A DNA stretch of 55,884 bases from an uncultured Muribaculaceae bacterium (lineage in GTDB: Bacteria > Bacteroidota > Bacteroidia > Bacteroidales > Muribaculaceae). Below are positions 18,801 through 26,653 of this stretch, one piece after another (the first letter of the stretch is position 1; each line of letters starts with the position of its first letter). A model generated the notes under the pieces. The model was not told the DNA's origin, did not search any database, and was given only the letters and a program-made list of their open reading frames with translations. The position numbers were made by a program, and so were the translations under genes. Location of the stretch: assembly GCA_910584495.1 (NCBI GenBank), contig CAJUAR010000008.1:1-55884 (forward strand). The letters run 5' to 3'.

Positions 18801-19826
18801 TCACTTTTTCGAAGTGCGGGTGAAAAAGTTGACACCCTTGAGCCAGCTGATTTTGCGGTCTACCACAAACAAGTCGACCAAGATGAAGATAAATGCAAAG
18901 AAGGCAAATGTCGGGAATTGCTCAGCACCGGCTTTGTAGACAACAGTGTTGAATTCCGACTTCTGGAGTTTGTCGAGCTGCCCTTCAAGGTCGGAAAGGG
19001 CCGATGGAGAAGCACCGTTGACATAGATGCCATCTCCGGCCTTAGCAATCTGCTGGGCGAGTTCCTCGTTGAGTTTGGTAATAACCGGCGTGCCCTCAGG
19101 TGTCGAGAATCCCGGCAGCAAAGTGCCCTGCGGAGTTCCCAAACCAATGACATCGACCTGAATGCCATTTTCGGCGGCGAGTTTTGCTGTCTGCAAAGCC
19201 TCGCCTTCGTGGTCTTCGGCATCCGTAATCAAGATAATAGCTTTATGCATATCTTCTGCCGGCGAGAAACTGTTCATAGCCATCTTCATGGCATTGCTTA
19301 TGTCAGTGCCTTGATATGCAATCAGATTGGGCTTAAGGTCGTTGAGGTACATCTTTGCCGTATAGAAATCGGAAGTGAGCGGCAGCTGCACTTTCGACTG
19401 ACCGGCAAATATCACCAGCCCCACTTTGTCGTTATCGAGCTTGTCGATAAGTCGTTCGAGCAGCAGACGTGCGCGGTCCAGGCGCGAAACACCGTCGGGA
19501 CGGTCGGTCGACGACGCAAGCATGGAGTTTGACAAGTCGAAGGCTATCATCACTTCGATGCCGGCCGAAGTTTCCTGTTGCTCCTTTGCCCCGGCACGCG
19601 GACGTGCAAGCATAATGACCAGAGCCGCTATGGCAAGAAGCTGAAGGCATATTTTCACCGAAGGAGTGTAGCGCGATGCATCAGGCATTAGGTGCTCCAC
19701 AATTGACGGACGGCCAAAACGGCGCAAAGCGCTTCGTCTGCGTGTTCTTGCCAAGAAAAACAACAAGGCAAACAGCGGTGCCGCCAACAGCAGGTAGAGG
19801 TTATATGGATATGCAAAATCAAACAT
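18801..19826 (-). CDS. batB: BatB, VWA-domain membrane protein
   Basis: This 341-residue protein has two N-terminal membrane helices (about 8-25 and 58-75), a von Willebrand A domain (about 88-290) with an intact MIDAS motif DLSNSM, and a C-terminal helix (about 308-326, FPTFAFFAFIFILVDLFVV). It is paired with batA, from which it is separated by 6 bases. VWA domains bind Mg2+ and partner proteins, and BatA/BatB are thought to form a complex. Confidence 0.92.
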   Translation of the reverse strand: MFDFAYPYNLYLLLAAPLFALLFFLARTRRRSALRRFGRPSIVEHLMPDASRYTPSVKICLQLLAIAALVIMLARPRAGAKEQQETSAGIEVMIAFDLSNSMLASSTDRPDGVSRLDRARLLLERLIDKLDNDKVGLVIFAGQSKVQLPLTSDFYTAKMYLNDLKPNLIAYQGTDISNAMKMAMNSFSPAEDMHKAIILITDAEDHEGEALQTAKLAAENGIQVDVIGLGTPQGTLLPGFSTPEGTPVITKLNEELAQQIAKAGDGIYVNGASPSALSDLEGQLDKLQKSEFNTVVYKAGAEQFPTFAFFAFIFILVDLFVVDRKISWLKGVNFFTRTSKK

Positions 19827-19832
19827 AATATA

Positions 19833-20819
19833 TCAAGGAATTGAGCGAAGGAGAGTGTAACGGAGTAAGAGTTCGAGAGCGAAGAAAGCAAATGCGAGCC
19901 AAGCCCATAGCATATAGTTGTCTTCGGTATGCGAGAAGTGACGCACGTCCATCTGAGTTTTCTCGAGTTTGTCGATTTCGTCGAATACATCTTCAAGTAC
20001 ACGGTTGCCGGTGGCACGGAAATATTTGCCGCCTGTATTCTGGGCAATTTTCTCGAGTGTTGCTTCGTCAATAACAACCGGTTGAGGCGTGAATTCGATT
20101 CGGCCGGTGAGTGTACGTGTGGGGAAGGGTGCAGTCCCGTTTGTGCCGATACCTATAGTATAAATTTTCACACCTAATTCTTTGGCAACATCGGCTGCTG
20201 TGACAGGCGCAACGACACCTGTGTTGTTGCTGCCGTCGGTGAGCAGGATGATGCTTTTACTTTTCGCTTTTCCTTCTTTGAGACGATTGAGGGACGTTGC
20301 AATGCCATCGCCAATGGCGGTGCCGTCTTCCAAAACGTTCATGGAAAGATTCTGGAGATACTGGAGCAACTGGGTGCGGTCGACTGTCATAGGAACACCC
20401 GTGAGGCTTTCGCCGGCAAATACCACGATGCCAATATTGTCGCTCTCGCGCCCGGCAATGAATTTGGCAGCCACTTTTTTTGCGGCCTCGAAACGGTCAG
20501 GGGAGAAGTCGCGTGCCATCATCGACGAGCTCACATCTATGGCAAGCACAATGTCGGTGCCTTCGGTCGATGTGGTTCGCCAACTGTCGCGCTGCTGCGG
20601 ACGAGCCATGACAATTATCAGACATGCCAGAGTGGCCATGCGTAGTACGAACAGAAAATGCCGCACAATGCACTTCCACGACTTTGGCAGAGTGGCAAAA
20701 GGCATGGCCGAACTCAGAGCCATCGTAGCGTGTGCCTTTTTCTGCTTCAGTATATACCATACCGTCAATGGTACGATCAGCAGAAGGAGCCAAAGAATAT
20801 ATGGATGAGCGAAATGCAT
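19833..20819 (-). CDS. batA: BatA, VWA-domain membrane protein
   Basis: This 328-residue protein has the same layout as BatB: an N-terminal helix at 6-24, another about 55-72, a VWA domain with MIDAS DVSSSM (about residue 94) and the further motif TDGSNNTG, and a C-terminal helix (LWAWLAFAFFALELLLRY). It starts 2 bases after the stop of the DUF4381-like gene. Role and partners as in the conserved MoxR-Bat cluster. Confidence 0.93.
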   Translation of the reverse strand: MHFAHPYILWLLLLIVPLTVWYILKQKKAHATMALSSAMPFATLPKSWKCIVRHFLFVLRMATLACLIIVMARPQQRDSWRTTSTEGTDIVLAIDVSSSMMARDFSPDRFEAAKKVAAKFIAGRESDNIGIVVFAGESLTGVPMTVDRTQLLQYLQNLSMNVLEDGTAIGDGIATSLNRLKEGKAKSKSIILLTDGSNNTGVVAPVTAADVAKELGVKIYTIGIGTNGTAPFPTRTLTGRIEFTPQPVVIDEATLEKIAQNTGGKYFRATGNRVLEDVFDEIDKLEKTQMDVRHFSHTEDNYMLWAWLAFAFFALELLLRYTLLRSIP

Positions 20820-20821
20820 AG

Positions 20822-21853
20822 TTATTTGCTTGTTTTATTCTTGTTTTTATCGGTAGAGGCCGCTTCCGGTGTCTCCGGTTCGGGTTCGGGCTGAGGTTTG
20901 GTCTGCTCCACAAACTCTTGAGCCTTGGCAAACGAACGAGCGTTGTCGTCGGGCATGGGCCGTACCTTTGCAAACTTCACAAAGTCGGCCATCGACAGCA
21001 CGGCGCGCATCTGGTCGGCAGTCATACGTGTTTCGGCATTGGCGCGAAGAGCTTTCACAATTTGCGTCGAAGTCATTTCCATGGCATTGATACCAAAACG
21101 TCCCTGCATGTACTGGCGCAAAATATCCACAAGTTCGGTGTAGAATTCTTTCTCGTGCCCGCTTTCGGGTAAGTTGCGCAATTTGAGAGTGTTGAGGCGC
21201 GACATTGCCAACTCGTACGGTGGAATGACCGGAGTGCGACGTTGTTCGACGATGACTTTGCGCTTGTGCAGTGCAACATAGGCAGCAATGGCAAGCCCTA
21301 TCACGGCAATGCCGGCAAAAAGCCAGAAAAACCATTCGGGTACAAAATCATACCATCGGTTGTTAGCCGAAACCACGCCTTCCATAGGGTTGATGGTTTC
21401 AAGCGAATCGACATCGACGGGGAGCACTTTCAAGGCGAGTATGTTGGAATATGCCGTATCGGTGCCGGCACCGCCAAGAACGGCCAGCGGAGGCAGTGTT
21501 ATTGTGCCCGGGTCGAAAGCCTGAAGGGTAACATCATATTTGATTCGGCGATATCCGTCGGTAACAACCGATGAGGTATCGGTGGCAACAATGTCGAGGC
21601 CGTTCCACACTGCGTAGTCACTGCCGGGAGCAATTTCCGGAAAATCGACAATGCGGGCTCCGGAGGCGGCGTTCTGCGGCATGTCGATATTGATGCGCAG
21701 ATGTGTGCGGTCGCCCATTTCCACCACTGCAGTGTCGAGCGATGCCGAAACAGCAATGCCCGATGCCGAGCGCGAAGGAGCTGCCATTGTCATTGCCGCT
21801 GCGCACGAAAGGGCTGCAAAAGCAATTATTCTATATTTTTTCAACATGCTCAT
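20822..21853 (-). CDS. DUF4381-like membrane protein of the Bat locus
   Basis: This 343-residue protein has a signal peptide (1-26), an extracytoplasmic beta-rich domain (about 30-160), a single membrane helix (about 178-200, FFWLFAGIAVIGLAIAAYVAL), a cytoplasmic helical domain (about 215-315; EFYTELVDILRQYMQGRFGI) and a Pro/Glu then Lys-rich tail. The helical part resembles DUF4381 and the tail of BatD. It overlaps the DUF58 gene by ATGA and precedes batA by 2 bases. I recognise it by position and topology; no experimentally assigned function is known to me. Confidence 0.75.
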   Translation of the reverse strand: MSMLKKYRIIAFAALSCAAAMTMAAPSRSASGIAVSASLDTAVVEMGDRTHLRINIDMPQNAASGARIVDFPEIAPGSDYAVWNGLDIVATDTSSVVTDGYRRIKYDVTLQAFDPGTITLPPLAVLGGAGTDTAYSNILALKVLPVDVDSLETINPMEGVVSANNRWYDFVPEWFFWLFAGIAVIGLAIAAYVALHKRKVIVEQRRTPVIPPYELAMSRLNTLKLRNLPESGHEKEFYTELVDILRQYMQGRFGINAMEMTSTQIVKALRANAETRMTADQMRAVLSMADFVKFAKVRPMPDDNARSFAKAQEFVEQTKPQPEPEPETPEAASTDKNKNKTSK

Positions 21854-22725
21854 AGTGTCGAACGATTTTTAAACAAGCTCATCAAGGCGCGTACATAGTC
21901 CTCGTCGGTTGCCACCGAAACAAAGTCGACACGTGTGCGACGTAGTATAGAGGCCATGTTCTGCTGGCGGTCATACCACCACTTGTTGTAAGCCTGACGT
22001 GTTTTCTTCGACGATGTGTCAATCCACATTGTCTTTCCCGTTTCGAGGTCGGCAATATTCATCAGCCCAACGTTGGGCATCTCGCTGTCGCGACGGTCGT
22101 AGACCTGTATGCCCATCACATCGTGACGGTTTGCAGCTACCGACAGAGGTGTCCGGTAGTCGCTGTTGTCGATAAAGTCCGAAATCAGAAACGCCGTGCA
22201 GCGCCGTTTGAGAGCATCGCTGAAATAGCGCACGGCAGCGGCAATGTCGGTGCCTTTGCTCTCGGGCTGGAAGTCGAGAAGCTCGCGGATAAGGAACAGG
22301 ATGTGCTTGCGGCCCTTCTTGGGAGTGATGAATTTCTCCACTTTGTCGCTGAAAAAAATAGCACCGATTTTGTCGTTGTTCTGAATAGCCGAAAAGGCTA
22401 TTGTGGCGGCTATTTCGGCAATCATCTCGCGTTTTTCGGGGCCGACGGCACCAAAGCTTCCGCTTGCCGACACATCGACAAGCAGAATGACAGTGAGTTC
22501 GCGTTCTTCCTCGTAGACTTTGACATAGGGATGATTGTGTCGTGCAGTAACATTCCAGTCGATGTCGCGCGTGTCATCGCCATACTGGTATTCGCGAACT
22601 TCGGAGAACATCATGCCGCGACCTTTGAAGGCGCTGTGGTATTCGCCGGCAAAAATGTTCTGCGAGAGTCCGCGTGTCTTGATTTCGATCTTGCGAACTT
22701 TCTTTATAAGTTCATTCGAATCCAT
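21850..22725 (-). CDS. DUF58 (VWA-like) protein of the MoxR-Bat locus
   Basis: This 291-residue cytoplasmic protein carries the DUF58 signature GDDTRDIDWNVTARHNHPYVKVYEEERELTV (about 50-80, seen in two parts) and a VWA-like fold with a MIDAS-type motif VDVSASGSFG. It lies 29 bases after moxR and overlaps the next gene. MoxR ATPases and DUF58 proteins act together as chaperone-like modules in the family. Confidence 0.92.
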   Translation of the reverse strand: MDSNELIKKVRKIEIKTRGLSQNIFAGEYHSAFKGRGMMFSEVREYQYGDDTRDIDWNVTARHNHPYVKVYEEERELTVILLVDVSASGSFGAVGPEKREMIAEIAATIAFSAIQNNDKIGAIFFSDKVEKFITPKKGRKHILFLIRELLDFQPESKGTDIAAAVRYFSDALKRRCTAFLISDFIDNSDYRTPLSVAANRHDVMGIQVYDRRDSEMPNVGLMNIADLETGKTMWIDTSSKKTRQAYNKWWYDRQQNMASILRRTRVDFVSVATDEDYVRALMSLFKNRSTL

Positions 22726-22754
22726 AAATAGTCTTTAATAAATGTCGCGAGGCA

Positions 22755-23750
22755 TCAGGGCACCTGCACTTTGTCGAGAATTGCGGTAATGATTTCGTCG
22801 GCTGTAATGTTGTTGGCCTCGGCTTCGTAGGTGAGACCGATGCGGTGACGAAGCACATCGTGGCAAACAGAAATCACATCCTCGGGAATGACATAGCCGC
22901 GCTGGTGGATAAAGGCATAGGCACGGGCAGCCTTTGCGAGCGAAATCGATGCACGGGGCGATGCTCCGAACGAGATGTACGACGTAAGGTCTTCCAGACC
23001 GTATTCGTTGGGCGTACGTGTGGCAAAGACAATGTCCACGATATAACGCTCAATCTTTTCGTCCACGTAGATTTGTTCTACAATCTTCTGGGCTTCGATC
23101 ACTTCCGACGGCTGGAGAAGCGGTCGTATGTCGTGATGATCGCTGGAGATATTCATGCGGATGATTTCGCGTTCTTCGTCCTTTGTAGGATAGCCGATAA
23201 CGACCTTCATCAGGAAACGGTCGACCTGGGCTTCGGGCAGCGGATAGGTGCCTTCCTGCTCCACGGGGTTCTGTGTGGCCATTACGAGGAACGGTTTGTC
23301 GAGAGGGAATGTGTGGTCGCCGATGGTCACCTGACGTTCCTGCATGGCTTCGAGCAATGCGCTCTGCACTTTGGCAGGAGCTCGGTTAATTTCGTCGGCA
23401 AGCACGAAATTGGCAAACACCGGGCCTTTTTTCACCTCGAATTTTTCGTTCTTCACGCTGTAGATCATTGTTCCGATCACATCACCGGGCAGAAGGTCGG
23501 GAGTGAACTGTATGCGGTTGTACTTGGCATCGACAAGCTGGGCAAGTGTTTTAATGGCAAGTGTTTTAGCAAGTCCAGGCACGCCCTCAAGCAGCACATG
23601 GCCATTGGCAAGCAAGGCAATCAGCAGGCTTTCCACAAGATGTTTCTGGCCCACGATGGTCTGGTCCATGCCGTGGGTAACGAGCTTGATAAAATCGTTT
23701 TTGGAGGCTACCAATTCGTTTAGTTGACGAATATTTACACTTTCGCTCAT
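22755..23750 (-). CDS. moxR: MoxR-family AAA+ ATPase
   Basis: This 331-residue AAA+ protein has Walker A GVPGLAKT (about residue 57), Walker B FVLADEINRAP, sensor 1 VMATQNPVEQEG and sensor 2 SFGASPRASI. It is the first gene of the Bat locus. MoxR proteins remodel or activate partners, here presumably the VWA proteins encoded next to it. Confidence 0.95.
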   Translation of the reverse strand: MSESVNIRQLNELVASKNDFIKLVTHGMDQTIVGQKHLVESLLIALLANGHVLLEGVPGLAKTLAIKTLAQLVDAKYNRIQFTPDLLPGDVIGTMIYSVKNEKFEVKKGPVFANFVLADEINRAPAKVQSALLEAMQERQVTIGDHTFPLDKPFLVMATQNPVEQEGTYPLPEAQVDRFLMKVVIGYPTKDEEREIIRMNISSDHHDIRPLLQPSEVIEAQKIVEQIYVDEKIERYIVDIVFATRTPNEYGLEDLTSYISFGASPRASISLAKAARAYAFIHQRGYVIPEDVISVCHDVLRHRIGLTYEAEANNITADEIITAILDKVQVP

Positions 23751-23831
23751 AGTAGTTTATACTTATTTTTGTTTTTATTATTTCCTCTCTTCAATTCCGG
23801 AGACAGACCGGATTAACATTCTTTTGTTCCA

Positions 23832-23839
23832 CAAAGTTA
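23832..23839 (-). promoter_or_regulatory. -7 box upstream of moxR
   Basis: TAACTTTG on the minus strand lies about 80 bases before the moxR start. No TTTG is found at the expected upstream distance, so support is limited to the -7 element. Confidence 0.4.
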
Positions 23840-23909
23840 CTGATATAACGTCTGAACGCCTTAAATGGAATGTTAATTTTATCTATTAAGTCTTTAGCAA
23901 CTTAAAGAT

Positions 23910-24749
23910 TTAAGTATTTTTTAGTGTTATCATGCCGTCAGAGGCAATGACTACCCGCTGCTCGCGGTATAGTTTGCCTACAGCTTTCTTAAAATCTTTT
24001 TTGCTGCACTGGAAAAGCATCTCAATGGCGGCAGGCGACATCTTGTCGCTTATAGTTCCGGCATTTTCGGAGCGAAGATATTCGGCAATTCTGTCGGCAA
24101 GGGCTGCCGTGCGGCGGTCGGCCCGGTCGCTGAGGGTGAGGTCGATTTTGCCATCCTCGCGCACCTGTTTGACATAGGCTCGCGTTGTTTCCTCCACCTC
24201 TATGGGACGGAAAATTTCGTTGGAGTAGATTATGCCCTTGTGTTTGTTGTCCACAATCACTTTGTAGCCTATGTCGGTGTGGTCAATCACCAAAGCCTCA
24301 ACAGCCTGCCCGGGTTTGTAGTTTGGAAAAGCATTGCCGAGAAACTTGTCGATTTTTGCTGATGCCACAACGCGACCCGTAGCATGGTCGAGGTAGACAT
24401 AGACAAGGTACACCCCGCCACGGTGCATCTTTATGCGCTGTTCGCTATAGGGCACAAGGAGGTCCTTGGCAAGGCCCCAATCGAGGAAAGCCCCCGTGTC
24501 GTTGACTGCCGACACTTGCAGAAAAGCAAATTCGCCTACGGTGGCATATGGGTGCTCGGTGGTGGCAACGGGACGGTCCTCGCTGTCTTTATACACGAAC
24601 ACTCGCACCATCTGCCCCACTTCGGTTCCGGGCTCTACATATTTTACAGGCATAAGGACTTCGACACTTCCATCCTTTTCGGCCAGATAAACTCCAAAAT
24701 CAACGAATCGCCGCACTTCGAGCTCTTGATATTTGCCAATTTCTATCAT
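23910..24749 (-). CDS. CvfB/YitL-like S1 RNA-binding protein
   Basis: This 279-residue protein resembles CvfB, a post-transcriptional regulator in Staphylococcus. It has consecutive S1-like beta-barrel domains (about 1-62, 65-130 and 140-210: GAFLDWGLAKDLLVPYSEQ; VEALVIDHTDIGYKVIVDNKHKGIIYSNE). A C-terminal winged-helix domain follows (about 220-279: KMSPAAIEMLFQCSKKDFKKAVGKLYREQRV). It is monocistronic and divergent from rsmG. The family is clear; the regulatory role here is inferred. Confidence 0.88.
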   Translation of the reverse strand: MIEIGKYQELEVRRFVDFGVYLAEKDGSVEVLMPVKYVEPGTEVGQMVRVFVYKDSEDRPVATTEHPYATVGEFAFLQVSAVNDTGAFLDWGLAKDLLVPYSEQRIKMHRGGVYLVYVYLDHATGRVVASAKIDKFLGNAFPNYKPGQAVEALVIDHTDIGYKVIVDNKHKGIIYSNEIFRPIEVEETTRAYVKQVREDGKIDLTLSDRADRRTAALADRIAEYLRSENAGTISDKMSPAAIEMLFQCSKKDFKKAVGKLYREQRVVIASDGMITLKNT

Positions 24750-24865
24750 TCTTATTTATTTCTTTCAGTATATGTTAGTTATGAAGCCCGGGGGCCTGTT
24801 GGGTAATTTTATGCAAATTACGCGTTTTATTTCCATATTCGCATCGTTTTTTGAAAGTAAAAAGG

Positions 24866-24873
24866 TAAATTTG
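24866..24873 (+). promoter_or_regulatory. -7 box upstream of rsmG
   Basis: TAAATTTG ends 47 bases before the rsmG ATG. A TTTG at 24850-24853 is only 12 bases upstream, too close to be a standard -33 box. Confidence 0.4.
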
Positions 24874-24920
24874 CACTCTTTAATATTCAAACATTCTTAC
24901 GCCCTTATTGTTTCACTGAC

Positions 24921-25574
24921 ATGGACACAAACAACGACAATGTTGAGATAATATTCAAATATTTTCCCCAACTAACTGAGCATCAGCGCGAGCAGTATGC
25001 TCAACTGCGTGCCGAATATACCGAATGGAACGAGAAGATCAATGTGATTTCACGTGCCGACAGCGGCAATCTCTATGTCAGGCATGTGCTTCACTCGCTG
25101 GCGATAGCCGGTTTTCTCGGGCCGCTAAACGCAGGCACATCGATGCTCGACCTGGGCTGCGGAGGAGGATTTCCAGGCATACCGCTGGCCATCTTCTACC
25201 CCGAGTGTCACTTCCACCTCATCGACCGCATAGGCAAGAAGGTGAAAGTAGCTCAGGCTGTTTCCCAAGCCATAGGGCTGGTGAACGTCACGTTCCAGCA
25301 TGGTGATTCCGGCGAGTGCCACCAACGCTTCGACTATGTTGTTAGCCGCGCCGTGATGCCGCTCGACGAACTTGTCAAGGCCAGCCGCCACTGCATCAAG
25401 GCGGCACCACACTGTGCCGGCAACGCCATTCCTCCCGGTCTTGTATGCCTGAAGGGGGGCGACCTCAAGGGCGAGTTCGCACGCACGCCCGTCAAAGTCG
25501 AAGCCGAGGACATCAGCCTCTTTTTTGCCGAACCTTTCTTTGAAACTAAAAAAGTTGTCTACGTACCACTATAA
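24921..25574 (+). CDS. rsmG: 16S rRNA (guanine527-N7)-methyltransferase
   Basis: This 217-residue Rossmann-fold enzyme uses S-adenosylmethionine to methylate G527 of 16S rRNA; loss gives low-level streptomycin resistance. Visible marks are WNEKINVISR, RHVLHSL, the SAM-binding LDLGCGGGFPGIPLAI (about 75-90), LIDRIGKK, FDYVVSRAV and LKGG. It is the first gene of a two-gene unit with a metallo-hydrolase 11 bases downstream. Confidence 0.95.
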   Translation: MDTNNDNVEIIFKYFPQLTEHQREQYAQLRAEYTEWNEKINVISRADSGNLYVRHVLHSLAIAGFLGPLNAGTSMLDLGCGGGFPGIPLAIFYPECHFHLIDRIGKKVKVAQAVSQAIGLVNVTFQHGDSGECHQRFDYVVSRAVMPLDELVKASRHCIKAAPHCAGNAIPPGLVCLKGGDLKGEFARTPVKVEAEDISLFFAEPFFETKKVVYVPL

Positions 25575-25585
25575 TCTATATTGAC

Positions 25586-26233
25586 ATGTTGAAAATCAAA
25601 AAATTCGTTGTCAATCCCTTTGGAATGAATTGCTACATTGTCTACGACCCGGTGTCGAAAGAGGCCGTGGTTGTCGACCCCGGCATGTCGTCGGTGCCCG
25701 AAGCGAACTTGTTCGATGATTTTGTCGAACACGAAGGCTTGAAAATCAAACAGATTGTCAACACCCATCTTCATCTTGACCACTGCTTCGGCAACAACTA
25801 CGTGCGCTCGAAATATGGAGTGAAAATAGCAGCACACCCTGCCGATGCACTGCTGGGCAAACGCATAGATGCCCAGGCACGCCAGTTCGGCATCAGAATG
25901 TCGGACGACAGCTCCGTAGAAATCGATGTGCCTCTTGCCGAGGGCGACACCATCGAAATTGGCTCCGATGCGCTCATGGTGCTCCACGTTCCCGGCCATT
26001 CGCCGGGCAGCATAGCCCTATACTCTCCGGCTGACAAATTTGTGATTGTGGGCGATGTGCTCTTCCGCGGCTCGATTGGCCGGACCGACCTTGCAGGCGG
26101 AGACCATAGCACATTGATTACCAGCATACAGAACAAACTTCTGACACTCCCCGACGACACTCAGGTGCTTCCGGGCCACGAAGCTCCTACAACAATCGGA
26201 CGAGAGAAAATGTCCAATCCTTTCATCAGATAA
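25586..26233 (+). CDS. Metallo-beta-lactamase-fold hydrolase, glyoxalase II-like
   Basis: This 215-residue hydrolase has the metal motif THLHLDH (about residues 54-60). A further ligand His lies in HVPGHSPGSIALY, an Asp in VIVGDVLFRGSIGRTDL and a final His in LPGHEAPTTIG. It matches YcbL-like type II glyoxalases, cytoplasmic thioester hydrolases. It is co-directional with rsmG. Confidence 0.92.
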   Translation: MLKIKKFVVNPFGMNCYIVYDPVSKEAVVVDPGMSSVPEANLFDDFVEHEGLKIKQIVNTHLHLDHCFGNNYVRSKYGVKIAAHPADALLGKRIDAQARQFGIRMSDDSSVEIDVPLAEGDTIEIGSDALMVLHVPGHSPGSIALYSPADKFVIVGDVLFRGSIGRTDLAGGDHSTLITSIQNKLLTLPDDTQVLPGHEAPTTIGREKMSNPFIR

Positions 26234-26246
26234 AAAAAATTTATCA

Positions 26247-26254
26247 TAACTTTG
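26247..26254 (+). promoter_or_regulatory. -7 box upstream of the His-rich gene and TonB receptor
   Basis: TAACTTTG ends 13 bases before the ATG at 26268. No clear -33 box is visible. The 5' leader would be very short. Confidence 0.45.
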
Positions 26255-26267
26255 CACTCTCAATACA

Positions 26268-26618
26268 ATGAGAGCGCTTCTGAAAAACATATCACTATTC
26301 ATGATAGTTGTTTTCGCAGCATTTTACTGCGGAAACACTGTTTTCATACACTCTCACCTCTACCAGGGGCACCGCATCACTCACTCGCACCCCTATCTGC
26401 CCGGCGACCATCACAGCCACAACGCCGTCCAAATCTTATTCATAGCAGAAGGTAATACTGCGGCATACTCTGTTCTGCCGGCACACAACATCTTTGTCCC
26501 CGACCTCGTTGCAAGCTTGCAAAATATTGTTGCCGAGGCGCCGGAGCATGCTCTTGAAAATGTTGAAAAACTGACGCACCTGCAGCGAGGCCCTCCCGCT
26601 GCAGCTTCCTTTGTGTAG
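26268..26618 (+). CDS. Histidine-rich small exported protein
   Basis: This 116-residue protein has an N-terminal hydrophobic segment (about 7-24, ISLFMIVVFAAFYCGNTVF) that is a signal peptide or anchor. A histidine-dense stretch follows (about 27-52, with HSHLYQGH, HSHPYLPGDHHSH), holding nine His. The rest is unremarkable. It lies 35 bases before a TonB-dependent receptor gene and probably shares its transcript. Similar short His-rich genes often precede metal-type TonB receptors in Bacteroidales. I infer metal binding; no named family is recognised. Confidence 0.72.
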   Translation: MRALLKNISLFMIVVFAAFYCGNTVFIHSHLYQGHRITHSHPYLPGDHHSHNAVQILFIAEGNTAAYSVLPAHNIFVPDLVASLQNIVAEAPEHALENVEKLTHLQRGPPAAASFV

Positions 26619-26653
26619 CAAATCAGTATTAATCAACTTTTCAAACTTCCAAC

